64,000 bases of DNA from Bradyrhizobium jicamae (GCF_018130695.1 NZ_JAFCJX010000036.1:26768-90767); one strand, 5' to 3'. Positions 34,428-44,338 are shown, numbered from the stretch's first letter. Notes: generated by a model not told the origin, from the letters alone. Made by a program: numbers and translations.

Positions 34428-34447
34428 CGCCACAAATCCATCAAGAC

Positions 34448-34571
34448 CGTCGTCCTGGCGAAAGCCAGGACCCATTACCCCAAATGCATGTCGGTGCACG
34501 ACGCTGGGGCAACGATCTCATCCATAACCAAATGCCGTGGTTATGGGTCCTGGCTTACGCCAGGACGACGG
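34448..34571. repeat. Palindromic repeat, family D (copy 1)
   Basis: CGTCGTCCTGGCGAAAGCCA and TGGCTTACGCCAGGACGACG form the outer arms, and CCCATTACC/GGTTATGGG the inner ones. Its last 31 bases encode the C-terminal residues of the leftward ATP-grasp gene (stop at 34541). A relative lies at 47396. Confidence 0.88.
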
Positions 34572-35830
34572 GGGGAGAGATCGCGCAGAAAATCCGCGCT
34601 CTCGATTTTCCCGATGCTCTCGATATCCAGCAGATGCGCGCCGAAGCCGCCGCGGGCGAGCGAAGCGGCGAACTGCGGCGAGGCCAGCAGGATTGCGGCG
34701 GTCATCGCCAGCGGCACAGCGCTGATCCAGTCGAGACGCACCGGCGTCAACTCCTCGCTGCTTCCGGCATAAGCGCCCGTGCCCGCATAGATCCGCCAGC
34801 ATTCCCTGAGGATATCGCGGCGCGTGCCGTCGCGCGCGCCGCTGCCGAGCAGCGCCTGCATCGCGAGATGGGTGCGGATGCCGGCGCGGCTCTCCGGCAA
34901 CATCCCGGGCACTTCGCCGAGCGAGACGCGCAACAGAAGATCGACGAGATCGACGCCGGACCGATACGCGTTCATCGGCTCGACCAGCCGCGGATTGCAA
35001 TCGATCAGGAGCGGCGTTGCGCTGTCGATCGGCATCATGACGTCGACGGACAGCGCGCCGTGCCAGTTGAGATGCGCGCCGATCGTTTCGAGATAGGAGC
35101 GTACCGCGGGGCGACCAACACTCTCCTTGATCGCCTCGCCGCCACCGACCCCGGCGGCCACCTGGCGATACGCGTGAAAGCCGACCAGCTTGCCGCGGCA
35201 GAACACCGACTGCGCCTTCTCGGTGGCACCGGTGATCAGGTCCTGCACCAGCACCTCGCCGGCAAAACTGCCGGAGGATTCGAGATCGTAGAGCGCGAGG
35301 TTGAGATCGCTGTCGTCGCGCACGAACCAGATGCCGCGACTGGCGGTGCCGACCGAGGTCTTCACCACGGACGGAAAGCGGATCGCCGCGCGCAGTTCGT
35401 CGATCGAGCGCACGATGCGGGTCGGCGGCTGCGGCAAATCGAGCGCGTCGAGCAGCCGGCTGAAGCCGGCCTTGCCGTGCACGGCGCGATAGGCCTCGAA
35501 ATCCGGCAGCGCCAGGCCGGCGCGGCCGGCCAGCCGTTCGGCCGCCCGCGCGAACACAAAGCCCTGTTCATGGGTCGGCAGCAGCACGTCGAACGGCTGC
35601 ATGGTCAGGAGCCGCTCGATGAAGCGGAGGAAGCCCGCGGGGTGGGTCCTGAGGCCCGGGCAGTGATGGAATCTGCGCAGGAATCGCGACGTGCGCGACA
35701 GGCACCAGCGCGAGGGATCGCAGACCTCGACGTGATGGCCGGCCAAACCCAGGATCGTGATCGCCTCACGGGCCGAGGTGCTGGACCCCTCGGACACGAG
35801 CACACGGAGCTTTTTGGCTGGCACGACCAT
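34541..35830 (-). CDS. ATP-grasp domain protein with repeat-derived C-terminus
   Basis: 429 residues. N-terminal Rossmann-like half: LRVLVSEGSSTSAREAITIL and FDVLLPTHEQGFVFA. The ATP-grasp half has FPSVVKTSVGTASRGIWFV and the Mg-binding end TPLLIDCNPRLVEPMNAYR. Related enzymes ligate carboxylates and amines (carbamoyl phosphate or peptide-like products). The substrate cannot be assigned. The last residues SPRRPGVSQDP come from a family D repeat. No partner biosynthetic genes are evident. The neighbours are a small charged gene and an MFS carrier, which could export a product. Confidence 0.82.
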   Translation of the reverse strand: MVVPAKKLRVLVSEGSSTSAREAITILGLAGHHVEVCDPSRWCLSRTSRFLRRFHHCPGLRTHPAGFLRFIERLLTMQPFDVLLPTHEQGFVFARAAERLAGRAGLALPDFEAYRAVHGKAGFSRLLDALDLPQPPTRIVRSIDELRAAIRFPSVVKTSVGTASRGIWFVRDDSDLNLALYDLESSGSFAGEVLVQDLITGATEKAQSVFCRGKLVGFHAYRQVAAGVGGGEAIKESVGRPAVRSYLETIGAHLNWHGALSVDVMMPIDSATPLLIDCNPRLVEPMNAYRSGVDLVDLLLRVSLGEVPGMLPESRAGIRTHLAMQALLGSGARDGTRRDILRECWRIYAGTGAYAGSSEELTPVRLDWISAVPLAMTAAILLASPQFAASLARGGFGAHLLDIESIGKIESADFLRDLSPRRPGVSQDP

Positions 35831-35894
35831 GTCGGATCATTGCCGCGCTGCCCCACTTTGTCGCCGCCCTTGTTGCCGCATGCGTCGAAAGAAC

Positions 35895-36018
35895 TCCCTC
35901 TCCCGCACTTGCGGGGGAGGGTTGGGGTGGGGGTGCATCCGCATCGGGATTCCCTGCGTGGGGAAAGCCCCCACCCGGATCGCATCTGCGATGCGAGCAA
36001 GCGCCGCGAGGTGAAGCG
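35895..36018. repeat. Palindromic repeat, family A (copy 4)
   Basis: The left arm CCCTCTCCCGCACTTGCGGG is intact. GGTGGGGGTGCATCC/GGAAAGCCCCCACC forms the inner part. The right arm has decayed (GCGAGCAAGCGCCGCGAGG). It lies in the 311-base gap between the divergently transcribed ATP-grasp and MFS genes, and I see no other feature there apart from presumed promoters. Confidence 0.8.
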
Positions 36019-36141
36019 AACCCGGTAGCGCCGGGGCAGCCATGCGCCTGCGTTCATGGACAATTAGCCGCCAGGCCGTATTTTCGGCCCAAATTTCAAT
36101 CGGCCCTGCCGGGCTGCGAGGAAACAGGGCCCTTCCCAGAG

Positions 36142-37350
36142 ATGGTCGACGTTCTGGCCGCACCGCCGCAGGCGAAATCCGACAGCGCGCTTCGCACGCT
36201 GACGGGGATTTCGATCGCGCATTGGGTCAGCCATTTCTACATCTTCGTGTTCCCGATGCTGTTTCCGTTCCTCAAGGAGCGGCTCGGCGTCGGCTATATC
36301 GAGCTTGGTTTCGCACTGACGATGTTCGGGCTGGTCTCCGGCCTGACCCAGGCGCCGATCGGCTATCTCACCGACCATTTTGGCGCGCGGAAGGTCTTGC
36401 TGATCGGCCTTGCCGTCGGCGGCCTGGCGCTGATCGGGCTCGGCCTGCACTTGAGCTATCCCGCGCTCATCGTCAGCGCCATCGTGCTCGGGCTCGCCAA
36501 CAGCGTCTATCATCCGGCCGACTATGCGATCCTGTCGGCGCATATGGACAATGCGCGGATGGGCCGGGCGTTCTCGGTCCACACCTTCGCCGGCTTCCTC
36601 GGCGGCGCGGTGGCGCCCGCAATCATGCTGGCCCTCGTGGCGACGGTGGGCGGGCTTGGCGCGCTGATCGTGGCCGGCGCGATCGGCCCGCTGGTGGCGT
36701 TGCTGCTGATCGCGATGGGCCTGCCCGACACCGACGTCGCCGAGCGCAAGGCGGCCGGTGCGGAAGGGTCGCAGCAGAGCATCCTGACGCCCGCGATCAT
36801 GATGCTGACGATCTTCTTCATGCTGCTCGGCCTCTCCAATGCCGGCATCAGCAATTTCGGCATCGTGGCGCTGATGAGCGGCTATGGCGTCGACATGGCC
36901 ACCGCCAACGTCGCGCTGACCGCCTTCCTCGGCGCCGGTGCGCTCGGCGTGCTGGCCGGCGGCTTTCTCGCCGATCGTACCCATCGGCATGGCCAGGTCG
37001 CAGCCCTGGCGTTCGTCATCAATGCGGTCATCATGCTTGTGATCGCGCTGGTCGCACTGCCGTCGCTGCTGCTCACGGTGCTGATGACGACGGCGGGATT
37101 CCTCGGCGGCGTGATCACCCCGTCGCGCGATATGCTGGTGCGCAACGCGGCCCCTCCCGGCGCGGCCGGTCGCGCCTTCGGCATCGTCTCCACCGGCTTC
37201 AATTTCAGCGGCATCCTGGCGCCGCTGCTGTTCGGCTGGATCATGGACCAGCACATGCCGCACTGGGTGTTCGGCGCCTCCGTGGTGTTCATGGTGATGA
37301 CCGTGCTGCTGGCGCTGGTCACCGAGCGCAAGCCGGTCGAAGCGACCTAA
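36142..37350 (+). CDS. MFS transporter, Fsr-like
   Basis: 402 residues with 12 hydrophobic helices. ISIAHWVSHFYIFVFPMLFPFL near the start and VLGLANSVYHPADYAILSAHM resemble the fosmidomycin-resistance (Fsr) and related efflux group. The motif A region is GYLTDHFGARKVLLIG. It is divergent from the ATP-grasp gene, and the D-aminoacylase-type gene follows on the same strand 109 bases later. Substrate unknown. Confidence 0.83.
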   Translation: MVDVLAAPPQAKSDSALRTLTGISIAHWVSHFYIFVFPMLFPFLKERLGVGYIELGFALTMFGLVSGLTQAPIGYLTDHFGARKVLLIGLAVGGLALIGLGLHLSYPALIVSAIVLGLANSVYHPADYAILSAHMDNARMGRAFSVHTFAGFLGGAVAPAIMLALVATVGGLGALIVAGAIGPLVALLLIAMGLPDTDVAERKAAGAEGSQQSILTPAIMMLTIFFMLLGLSNAGISNFGIVALMSGYGVDMATANVALTAFLGAGALGVLAGGFLADRTHRHGQVAALAFVINAVIMLVIALVALPSLLLTVLMTTAGFLGGVITPSRDMLVRNAAPPGAAGRAFGIVSTGFNFSGILAPLLFGWIMDQHMPHWVFGASVVFMVMTVLLALVTERKPVEAT

Positions 37351-37459
37351 CGTCTCTTCAGGCGAAACACGGCATAGCTGAACCTCGCCCCCGGCGGTTG
37401 ACAGCATCAGGGTCAATCCCATGATGCCGCTTAACAAAACCAATCCGGGATGACACGCC

Positions 37460-39175
37460 ATGAGTTCCCCTGACCTCGTGATCCGCGGCGGCACTCTTGC
37501 CGACGGCAAGGGCGGCGATCTCTATGAGGCCGATGTCGCCATATCAGGCGGCAAGATCACCGAGGTCGGCAAGGTCGCAGGCACAGGCAAGGAAGAGATC
37601 GACGCGCGCGGCAAGCTGGTCACGCCGGGCTTCGTCGACGTCCATACCCATTATGACGGCCAGGTGACCTGGAGCCACGACATCACGCCGTCCTCGCAGA
37701 ACGGCGTCACCACGGCGATCATGGGCAATTGCGGCGTCGGCTTTGCGCCGTGCCGGCCGAGCGATCACGTCCGCCTGATCCAGCTGATGGAAGGTGTCGA
37801 GGATATTCCGGAGCCGGTGCTCAGCGCCGGCATTCCCTGGGAATGGGAAAGCTTCCCCGACTACATGGAGTGGCTGTCGAAACGCAATTTCGACATGGAT
37901 ATCGGCGCACAGCTGCCGCATGCGGCGCTACGCGTTTACGTGATGGGCGAGCGCGGCGCGCGCCGCGATCCCTCGACCGACGAGGACAATCGCGCGATGG
38001 CGGCGCTTGCGCGCGACGCGGTGCGATCAGGCGCGCTCGGCTTCTCGACCTCGCGAACCCTCAATCACCGCACCTCGACCGGTGATTTCACGCCGACCTT
38101 GAAGGCCGGCGAGGACGAACTGACCGCGATCGCAGGCGCGATGCATGGTGCCGGCCGCAGCGTGCTGCAATTCGTGCTCGACCTCTCGACCATCAATGAA
38201 GACCTGCCGATGCTGCTGCGGGTCGCCGAGAACACGAATATCCCGGTGTCGTTCTCGATCACCCAGAACGACAAGGAGCCGCAGCGCTGGCGGAAGACGC
38301 TCGATATGATCGGCGATGCGTCGAAGCGCGGGCTGTCGATCACAGCCCAGATCGCCGCGCGCCCGGTCGGGCTGATGCTCGGGCTCGAGCTGTCGCGCAA
38401 TCCGTTCCAGACCCATCCAAGCTACAAGGCGATCGCGCATCTGCCGCTGGCCGAGCGCGTAGCGCGGCTGCGCCAGGCCGAGATGCGCGCCGCGATCCTG
38501 AAGGAGAACGCGACGGCGACCGACGATCCGCTGTTCTTCCGGCCGAACTACGACAAGATGTATCTGCTCGGCAATCCGCCCGATTATGAGCAGCCGCCGG
38601 AGAACACGCTCGGCGCCCAGGCGCGGCGGCAGGGCCGGCAGCCGGAAGAGCTCGCCTATGAGGCGATGCTGACCGATGAGGGCCGCGGCATGCTCTACGT
38701 GCCGTTCCTCAATTACTCCGAGGGCAATCTCGATGCGACGCGTGAGATGCTGCGCGATCCCAACGCGGTGCCTGGCCTGTCCGACGGCGGCGCGCATTGC
38801 GGCATCATCTGCGACGCCAGCTTCCCGACCTATCTCTTGACGCACTGGACCCGCGACCGCAGCCGCGGCGAAAAACTCTCGATCCCGTTCGTGGTGGCGG
38901 CGCAGTCGCGCAAGACCGCGCTGTCCGTCGGCCTCTACGACCGCGGCGTGATCGCGCCCGGCTTCAAGGCCGACGTCAACGTGATCGACTACGACCGCCT
39001 GCATTTGCATCCGCCGAAGGTGCATTACGACCTGCCGGTCGGCGGCCGCCGCCTGCTGCAGCAGGTCGACGGCTACGACGCGACGATCGTCTCTGGCCTG
39101 GTGACGCAACGCGGCGGCAAGGCGACGGGTGCGCGGCCGGGCCAGCTGGTGCGCGGCGCGCAGGGACTGCACTGA
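37460..39175 (+). CDS. N-acyl-D-amino-acid deacylase-type amidohydrolase
   Basis: 571-residue cytoplasmic metal-dependent amidohydrolase. The N-terminal composite domain (LVIRGGTLADGKGGDLYEA) leads to the metal motif VDVHTHYDGQ (H62, H64). The subfamily signature with metal-ligating cysteine is MGNCGVGFAPC (C91), and the late GAHCGIICDASFPTYLLTHW is also typical. These enzymes hydrolyse N-acyl D-amino acids or dihydropyrimidine-like amides. Length is longer than classic D-aminoacylase (about 480), as in the large clade often paired with MFS genes. Confidence 0.88.
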   Translation: MSSPDLVIRGGTLADGKGGDLYEADVAISGGKITEVGKVAGTGKEEIDARGKLVTPGFVDVHTHYDGQVTWSHDITPSSQNGVTTAIMGNCGVGFAPCRPSDHVRLIQLMEGVEDIPEPVLSAGIPWEWESFPDYMEWLSKRNFDMDIGAQLPHAALRVYVMGERGARRDPSTDEDNRAMAALARDAVRSGALGFSTSRTLNHRTSTGDFTPTLKAGEDELTAIAGAMHGAGRSVLQFVLDLSTINEDLPMLLRVAENTNIPVSFSITQNDKEPQRWRKTLDMIGDASKRGLSITAQIAARPVGLMLGLELSRNPFQTHPSYKAIAHLPLAERVARLRQAEMRAAILKENATATDDPLFFRPNYDKMYLLGNPPDYEQPPENTLGAQARRQGRQPEELAYEAMLTDEGRGMLYVPFLNYSEGNLDATREMLRDPNAVPGLSDGGAHCGIICDASFPTYLLTHWTRDRSRGEKLSIPFVVAAQSRKTALSVGLYDRGVIAPGFKADVNVIDYDRLHLHPPKVHYDLPVGGRRLLQQVDGYDATIVSGLVTQRGGKATGARPGQLVRGAQGLH

Positions 39176-39383
39176 CGCCCCGGGCGAAAGGCAAAGGCCG
39201 GATTGCGTCCTATTTTCAGGACCCTCGCCGGTCGAGGCGGCTGGGAATCCCGGGATATTACGGAAATGGTGTGGCCCGCGAACCACAGATGGCGACGCAG
39301 TGTTCAAATCTGCTGCGCGTATGATTGTTGAGGAATCAGCGAATCACCTAGATGGCTAACGGGGCTGGGAAGCGGAGAGTAGA

Positions 39384-39482
39384 ATGAGAGTCGCTTCCTT
39401 GGAATGTGCGTTGACGGTAGCCACGTTGATATCGGCGATCGTCGTCATGTTGTGGGAAATCAAGATTTTCTACGGCATGTGA
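39384..39482 (+). CDS. Possible 32-residue membrane micropeptide
   Basis: ATG 39384 has GGAGAG seven bases upstream and encodes 32 residues, with one hydrophobic helix (LTVATLISAIVVMLWEI) and a short aromatic tail ending FYGM. The rest of the 611-base gap between the amidohydrolase and the next MFS gene holds a family C repeat and no other supported frame. Expression is not established. Confidence 0.35.
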   Translation: MRVASLECALTVATLISAIVVMLWEIKIFYGM

Positions 39483-39655
39483 AAGGCAGGAAGCTTTTGT
39501 TGAGTAACGAACCTCCAAAAGGGGTTCGCGACCAAGGCATCCCTTCCGCGGCGGCGGAAGCCCTGCCCTTCCCGTTGCGCGATCCGGGCGACCTCACCGA
39601 CATCAACTCACATGACAGCTTACAGCCCGGCAAGGCCGCGCTGCGCAGAAGATCG

Positions 39656-39776
39656 CGTAGGGTGGGCAAAGGCGCACTTGCGCCGTGCCCACCGTCCATG
39701 TCGTGCTCGCGACGGTGGGCACGCTTCCGCCTTCGCTCTTCGAGCTACGGCGGACAAGTCGCTTTGCCCACCCTAC
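39656..39776. repeat. Palindromic repeat, family C (copy 2)
   Basis: CGTAGGGTGGGCAAAG at the left and CTTTGCCCACCCTAC at the right, with GTGCCCACCGTC/GACGGTGGGCAC inside and an extra insert near the right arm. It ends ten bases before the stop of the leftward MFS gene. Confidence 0.85.
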
Positions 39777-39786
39777 AAATTTGTAG

Positions 39787-41079
39787 CTACGTCGGCGACA
39801 CCGCGCCCTTCAGCGCGCCCTGGTCTTGCGTCGCACCGATCAACCGCGCGCGCTCGGTGTTCGGCCAGAGCAGCAACAGGCCGAGCACGCCCGAGGCGAT
39901 CAGGATCGCGGCGTTGATGGTGAAGCCGGTCGTGTAGCCATCGAGCGGCTTGGCGGCGCCTTCGATGACGCGGCCCATCACCGTTGGCGCCACGACGCCC
40001 GCCAGCGTGTAGATCGCGCCGTAGATCGAGATCACGGCGCCGCGCTGCGACACCGGCGTGAACTCGCCGATCATCGGTGCGCAGACCACATAGATCGAGC
40101 CACAGAGGCCGCTTCCCACCACCAGCATCGCGATCGTCAGCGGGCCGAGCGGGACATAGGGCAGCATCGCCAGGATGCAGCCGCCGACGACCAGCGGTGC
40201 TGCGCCGAGCACGCCGCGCGCGCCGCGGGTGGTGAAGCCGCGCGTCAGCATGACCTGCGAGATCCAGCCGGTCAGGATCACGATGGTGGCGCCGAACACC
40301 CAGGGCAGGATTGAAATGAAGCCGGCCTGTTGTTGCGAGTAGCCGAGTGCCTCGATGATGAAGGAGGTGAACCAGGTCAGCCCGAGCGACAGCGCCCAAT
40401 AGGCGCCGAAGGTGGCGACGACACAGCCGACAAAGGTGCGCGAGGTCAGCAGCCGGAAATAGGAGATCCGCGGCTCGTTTGCCGCCGCTGCGGCGGTCTG
40501 CACCAGCGGGCCCTCCTCGCCGAGAAACAGCCAGGCCACCACCCAGATCAGTCCGACGACGCCGAGCGCGCCGAACGCATAATGCCAGCTGTAATTGACG
40601 ATCACCCAGTTCAGGGCGGGCACCGCCAGAATCACGCCGAACGCCGAGCCCTGCGACAGGATCGCGATCGGCAAGGTGCGCTTCTCGTCGGGGAACCATT
40701 TGAAGATCGCATGCGCCGCGACCGAGGCAGCCGGCCCCTCGCCGGCACCGAGGATGATGCGGCAGATCATCAGGGTGGTGAGGCCGACGGTGCCGACCAT
40801 CGGGAATTGCGCCACCGCCCAGATCACCGCCAGCACCAGCAGCACCCAACGGGTCGGGACGCGATTGATGATGAAGCCGACCACGATCGCCGTGATCGAG
40901 AACAGATAGAAGAACGACGAGCCGAGATCGCCGAACTGTGCCTGCGTCATGCCGAGCTCGGCCTTGATCGGAACACCGGCGAGCCCGACCACGATCTTGT
41001 CGGCAAAATTCACCAGCATGAACAGGAATAGCAGGAAGGTGATCTTCCAGGCGCCCTTTGGAGTCGCTTGCGCGGACAT
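39787..41079 (-). CDS. MFS transporter (ACS-like family)
   Basis: About 430 residues with 12 membrane helices, resembling the anion:cation symporter group (WKITFLLFLFMLVNFADKIVVG at the start; GAGEGPAASVAAHAIFKWFPD after helix 4). ATG 41079 was chosen because GGGGAGA precedes it. ATG 41097 lies within that sequence. ACS carriers take up organic anions such as hexuronates, phthalate or 4-hydroxybenzoate. Which one is unknown. It is divergent from the ABC operon at 41208. Confidence 0.87.
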   Translation of the reverse strand: MSAQATPKGAWKITFLLFLFMLVNFADKIVVGLAGVPIKAELGMTQAQFGDLGSSFFYLFSITAIVVGFIINRVPTRWVLLVLAVIWAVAQFPMVGTVGLTTLMICRIILGAGEGPAASVAAHAIFKWFPDEKRTLPIAILSQGSAFGVILAVPALNWVIVNYSWHYAFGALGVVGLIWVVAWLFLGEEGPLVQTAAAAANEPRISYFRLLTSRTFVGCVVATFGAYWALSLGLTWFTSFIIEALGYSQQQAGFISILPWVFGATIVILTGWISQVMLTRGFTTRGARGVLGAAPLVVGGCILAMLPYVPLGPLTIAMLVVGSGLCGSIYVVCAPMIGEFTPVSQRGAVISIYGAIYTLAGVVAPTVMGRVIEGAAKPLDGYTTGFTINAAILIASGVLGLLLLWPNTERARLIGATQDQGALKGAVSPT

Positions 41080-41207
41080 AAATCCAGTTCTCCCCATCGT
41101 CGCTGCGCGGCTCTGCCGGCCGATCCGAAGGCGATGCTACGCACGGGTTCCTGACCATGGCAACCGCCGATTTTGACGTAGAAGGCCCGCCATGGCATCG
41201 ACAAGGC

Positions 41208-41882
41208 ATGGCAAGCGAAAACCCTCCCATTCTCAGCGTCACCAGGCTGACAAAGAGCTACCGCGCGGCCGGCGAGGAGGTGGCGGTGCTGCGCGGGGTC
41301 AACCTTGCGGTGGCGCGCGGCGAGAGCGTGGCGCTGACGGGCGAATCAGGCAGCGGCAAGAGCACGCTGCTGCATTTGATCGCCGGCCTCGACGCCGCCG
41401 ACGGCGGCGAGATCAGGCTCGGCGAGACGCGCCTCTCCGATCTCGGCGATGCCGGCCGCGCGGAATTGCGCCGCGACCGGCTCGGCCTCGTCTTCCAGCA
41501 GTTCAACCTGATCCCGAGCCTTTCGGTCGCCGACAATCTCGCCTTTCAATCGCGCATTGCGGGACGGCACGATGCAGCCTGGCATGACGAGCTGGTCGAG
41601 CGGCTCGGCCTCGGCGCGTTTCTGAAGCGCTATCCCGAGCAACTGTCGGGCGGCCAGCAGCAGCGCGTCGCGATCGGCCGGGCGCTGGCGCCGAAACCGC
41701 TGCTGCTGCTCGCGGACGAGCCGACCGGCAATCTCGACGAGGACACTGCCGACGACGTGCTGCAGCTGGCGCGCGACCTCGTGGCGCGGACCGGCTGCGG
41801 CTTCCTGATGGTCACCCATAGCGCTCGGCTGGCCGCGACATTGGACCGCCAGGTGACGCTTCATGCGGGGCGCGTCGCATGA
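41208..41882 (+). CDS. ABC transporter ATP-binding protein, LolD/MacB-like (AttE-like)
   Basis: 224-residue ATPase of the o228/LolD class. Walker A GESGSGKSTLLHLIAG, the LolD-type Q-loop LVFQQFNLIPSLSVADNL, signature QLSGGQQQRVAIGRALA and Walker B LLLADEPTGNLDEDT are all present. ATG 41208 starts the conserved part. An in-frame ATG at 41157 would add 17 residues. Its stop overlaps the FtsX-like permease start by four bases. With the permease and an AttH-domain gene it matches the AttEFGH-type system. Confidence 0.9.
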   Translation: MASENPPILSVTRLTKSYRAAGEEVAVLRGVNLAVARGESVALTGESGSGKSTLLHLIAGLDAADGGEIRLGETRLSDLGDAGRAELRRDRLGLVFQQFNLIPSLSVADNLAFQSRIAGRHDAAWHDELVERLGLGAFLKRYPEQLSGGQQQRVAIGRALAPKPLLLLADEPTGNLDEDTADDVLQLARDLVARTGCGFLMVTHSARLAATLDRQVTLHAGRVA

Positions 41883-44338
41883 GCCGCGCGCTCTGGATCC
41901 TCGCCGTGCTCCTGAGCCACTGGCGGCGGCATCCGATGCAACTTGCGACCTTGCTGATCGGCCTGATCTCGGCGACCGCATTATGGAGCGGCGTGCAGGC
42001 GCTGAACCAGCAGGCGCGCAATGCCTATGACCGCGCGGCGGCGACGTTCGGCGGCGCGCGCACCGCGATGCTGGTGGGCAAGGACAGCGCCACGATCCCG
42101 CAAAAGCTGTTCGTCGACCTGCGCCGCGCTGGCTGGCCGGTGTCGCCTGTGATGGAAGGACGCGTGCAGATCGGCGGCCGCTCGTTCCGCCTGCTCGGCA
42201 TCGAACCCGTGACATTGCCGGGAGAAGTCGGCAGCGCACCGGCAATCGGCCGCGGCGATTTGCAGTCCTTCGTCACCCCGCCCGGCACGATGCTGGTGGC
42301 ACCGGAGACGCTGCGCGATCTCGGGCTCACCGAGGGCGCGACGCCGCAGGCCAATGGCACGACACTGCCGCCGCTGCGTGCGCAGCAGCAGCTGGTGCCC
42401 GGTGTGCTGGTTGTCGATATCGGCATCGCGCAGACGATTTTGAGAATGCCGGGTCAGGTGTCGCGGCTGCTGGTCGGCAAATCCAGGGCGCCGCACGCGA
42501 CATTGCAGAGCGTCGCCGGCGACACGCTGCGCCTGGTCGCGCCTGACGCGGAGAGCGATCTCGAACGCCTGACCGACAGTTTTCATCTCAACCTCACGGC
42601 CTTCGGCCTGCTGTCGTTCTTCGTCGGCCTGTTCATCGTCAATTCCGCGATCGGTCTCGCCTTCGAGCAGCGGCTGCCGATGCTGCGCACCTTGCGCGCT
42701 TGCGGCGTCTCGGCGCGGATGCTCAACACCGTGCTGGTGCTGGAGCTGGTATCGCTCGCTTTCGTCGCCGGCCTGATCGGCCTCGTCTGCGGTTATTTCA
42801 TCGCAGCCGCGCTGCTGCCCGACGTGGCAGCGTCGCTGCGCGGGCTCTATGGCGCGCAGATCCCGGGGCAGCTGACGCTGAAGGGCGAGTGGTGGCTCGC
42901 CGGCGTCGCCATCAGCATTCTTGGCGCGCTGGCGGCCGCGGCTGCGAGCCTGACCAAGGCGATCCGCATGCCGGTGCTGGTCTCGGCGCAGCCGCAGGCC
43001 TGGCAGCAAGCGCAGCGGCGCTGGCTGGTGCTGCAGAGCGCGGCGGCGCTGGCGGTCTTCGCGATCGCAGGCGGCCTGATCTGGTTGGGCGATTCCCTGC
43101 TCGCGGGCTTTGCCGTGCTCGCCGCGCTGATGCTCGGCGCGGCGCTGATCCTGCCGATGCTGCTGGAACTCGTGCTCGGCTTCGGCGAGCGCCGTGCGCG
43201 GCAACCGGTCAGCCTGTGGTTCTGGGCCGACAGCCGGCAACAACTCTCTGGACTCTCGCTGGCGCTGATGGCGCTGCTGCTGGCGCTTGCGGTCAATGTC
43301 GGCGTCAGCACCATGGTGGAAAGTTTCAACCGCACCTTCCTGGTCTGGCTCGACGGCCGGCTTGCCTCGGATGTCTATATCAACGCGACCAGCGACACCC
43401 AGGCGACCGCAATCAAGGCGTGGCTGAAGGACCGCCCCGAGGTCGATGCGATCCTGCCCGGCGGCCGCGCCGACACGCAATTCGGCGGCGTGCCGATCGA
43501 GGTGCTCGGCCTGCCCGATCACGCCACCTATCGCGACCACTGGCCGTTGCTTGAACAAACACAAAATGCCTGGGTTCGGCTGCGGCCGGGCGACACCGCG
43601 CTGATCAGCGAGCAATTGTCGCGGCGGATGAAGCTCGGAATCGGCGACAGGATCGAGGTGCCCGCGCCCGGCGGCAACTGGCCGCTCGAGATCGTCGGCA
43701 TTTATGCCGATTACGGCAATCCCAAGGGCCAGATCGCGGTCAATTTCGCGGCGCTGACACGGCGCTTCCCGCAAACGCCGCTGACGCGGATGGGCCTGCG
43801 CGTCGCGCCGGAGAAAATCCCGCCGCTGATCGCGGCGCTGCAGGACAAGTTCGGCCTCGATGACCGCAGCGTCGCCGACCAGGCGACGATGAAGGCAGAC
43901 TCGCGGCGGATCTTCAACCGCACCTTCTCGGTGACCGCGGCGCTGAACGCCTTTACGCTCGGCGTCGCCGGCATCGCGCTGCTGACGAGCCTGCTGACGC
44001 TGGCGAATTCACGGCTGCCGCAGCTCGCGCCGCTGTGGGCGATCGGCCTGACGCGGCGACGGCTGGCCGTGATCGAGCTGTTGAAGACGCTGTCGGTCGC
44101 GTTGATCACCGCACTGTTCGCGCTGCCGCTCGGCCTGCTGGTCGCATGGTGCCTGCTTGCGATCGTCAACGTCAAGGCGTTCGGCTGGCGGCTGCCGTTC
44201 CACGTGTTCCCGCTGCAGCTCATCCAGTTGCTCGGCATTGCCTTGGCCGCGGCACTCTGTGCGGCGGCGCTGCCGGTCGCTAGACTGGCGCGCATGCAGC
44301 CCGCGAGCCTGATCCGGATTTTTGTCAATGAGCGGTAA
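41879..44338 (+). CDS. FtsX-like ABC transporter permease (AttF/G-like)
   Basis: 819 residues. Two FtsX units are fused: helices near residues 18-40, then a periplasmic domain up to about 230, helices at about 238-350, a second periplasmic part, and final helices at about 685-805. Such MacB-superfamily permeases do not form a classical channel but use ATPase-driven movement to extract or process envelope substrates. Translation is coupled to the ATPase gene upstream. The AttH-like gene begins before its stop. Confidence 0.87.
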   Translation: MSRALWILAVLLSHWRRHPMQLATLLIGLISATALWSGVQALNQQARNAYDRAAATFGGARTAMLVGKDSATIPQKLFVDLRRAGWPVSPVMEGRVQIGGRSFRLLGIEPVTLPGEVGSAPAIGRGDLQSFVTPPGTMLVAPETLRDLGLTEGATPQANGTTLPPLRAQQQLVPGVLVVDIGIAQTILRMPGQVSRLLVGKSRAPHATLQSVAGDTLRLVAPDAESDLERLTDSFHLNLTAFGLLSFFVGLFIVNSAIGLAFEQRLPMLRTLRACGVSARMLNTVLVLELVSLAFVAGLIGLVCGYFIAAALLPDVAASLRGLYGAQIPGQLTLKGEWWLAGVAISILGALAAAAASLTKAIRMPVLVSAQPQAWQQAQRRWLVLQSAAALAVFAIAGGLIWLGDSLLAGFAVLAALMLGAALILPMLLELVLGFGERRARQPVSLWFWADSRQQLSGLSLALMALLLALAVNVGVSTMVESFNRTFLVWLDGRLASDVYINATSDTQATAIKAWLKDRPEVDAILPGGRADTQFGGVPIEVLGLPDHATYRDHWPLLEQTQNAWVRLRPGDTALISEQLSRRMKLGIGDRIEVPAPGGNWPLEIVGIYADYGNPKGQIAVNFAALTRRFPQTPLTRMGLRVAPEKIPPLIAALQDKFGLDDRSVADQATMKADSRRIFNRTFSVTAALNAFTLGVAGIALLTSLLTLANSRLPQLAPLWAIGLTRRRLAVIELLKTLSVALITALFALPLGLLVAWCLLAIVNVKAFGWRLPFHVFPLQLIQLLGIALAAALCAAALPVARLARMQPASLIRIFVNER

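Noticed and set aside
39404..39937. 177-residue plus-strand frame across the family C repeat
   Set aside because: It spans the repeat and the 3' end of a convergent MFS gene and has no ribosome binding site or domain.
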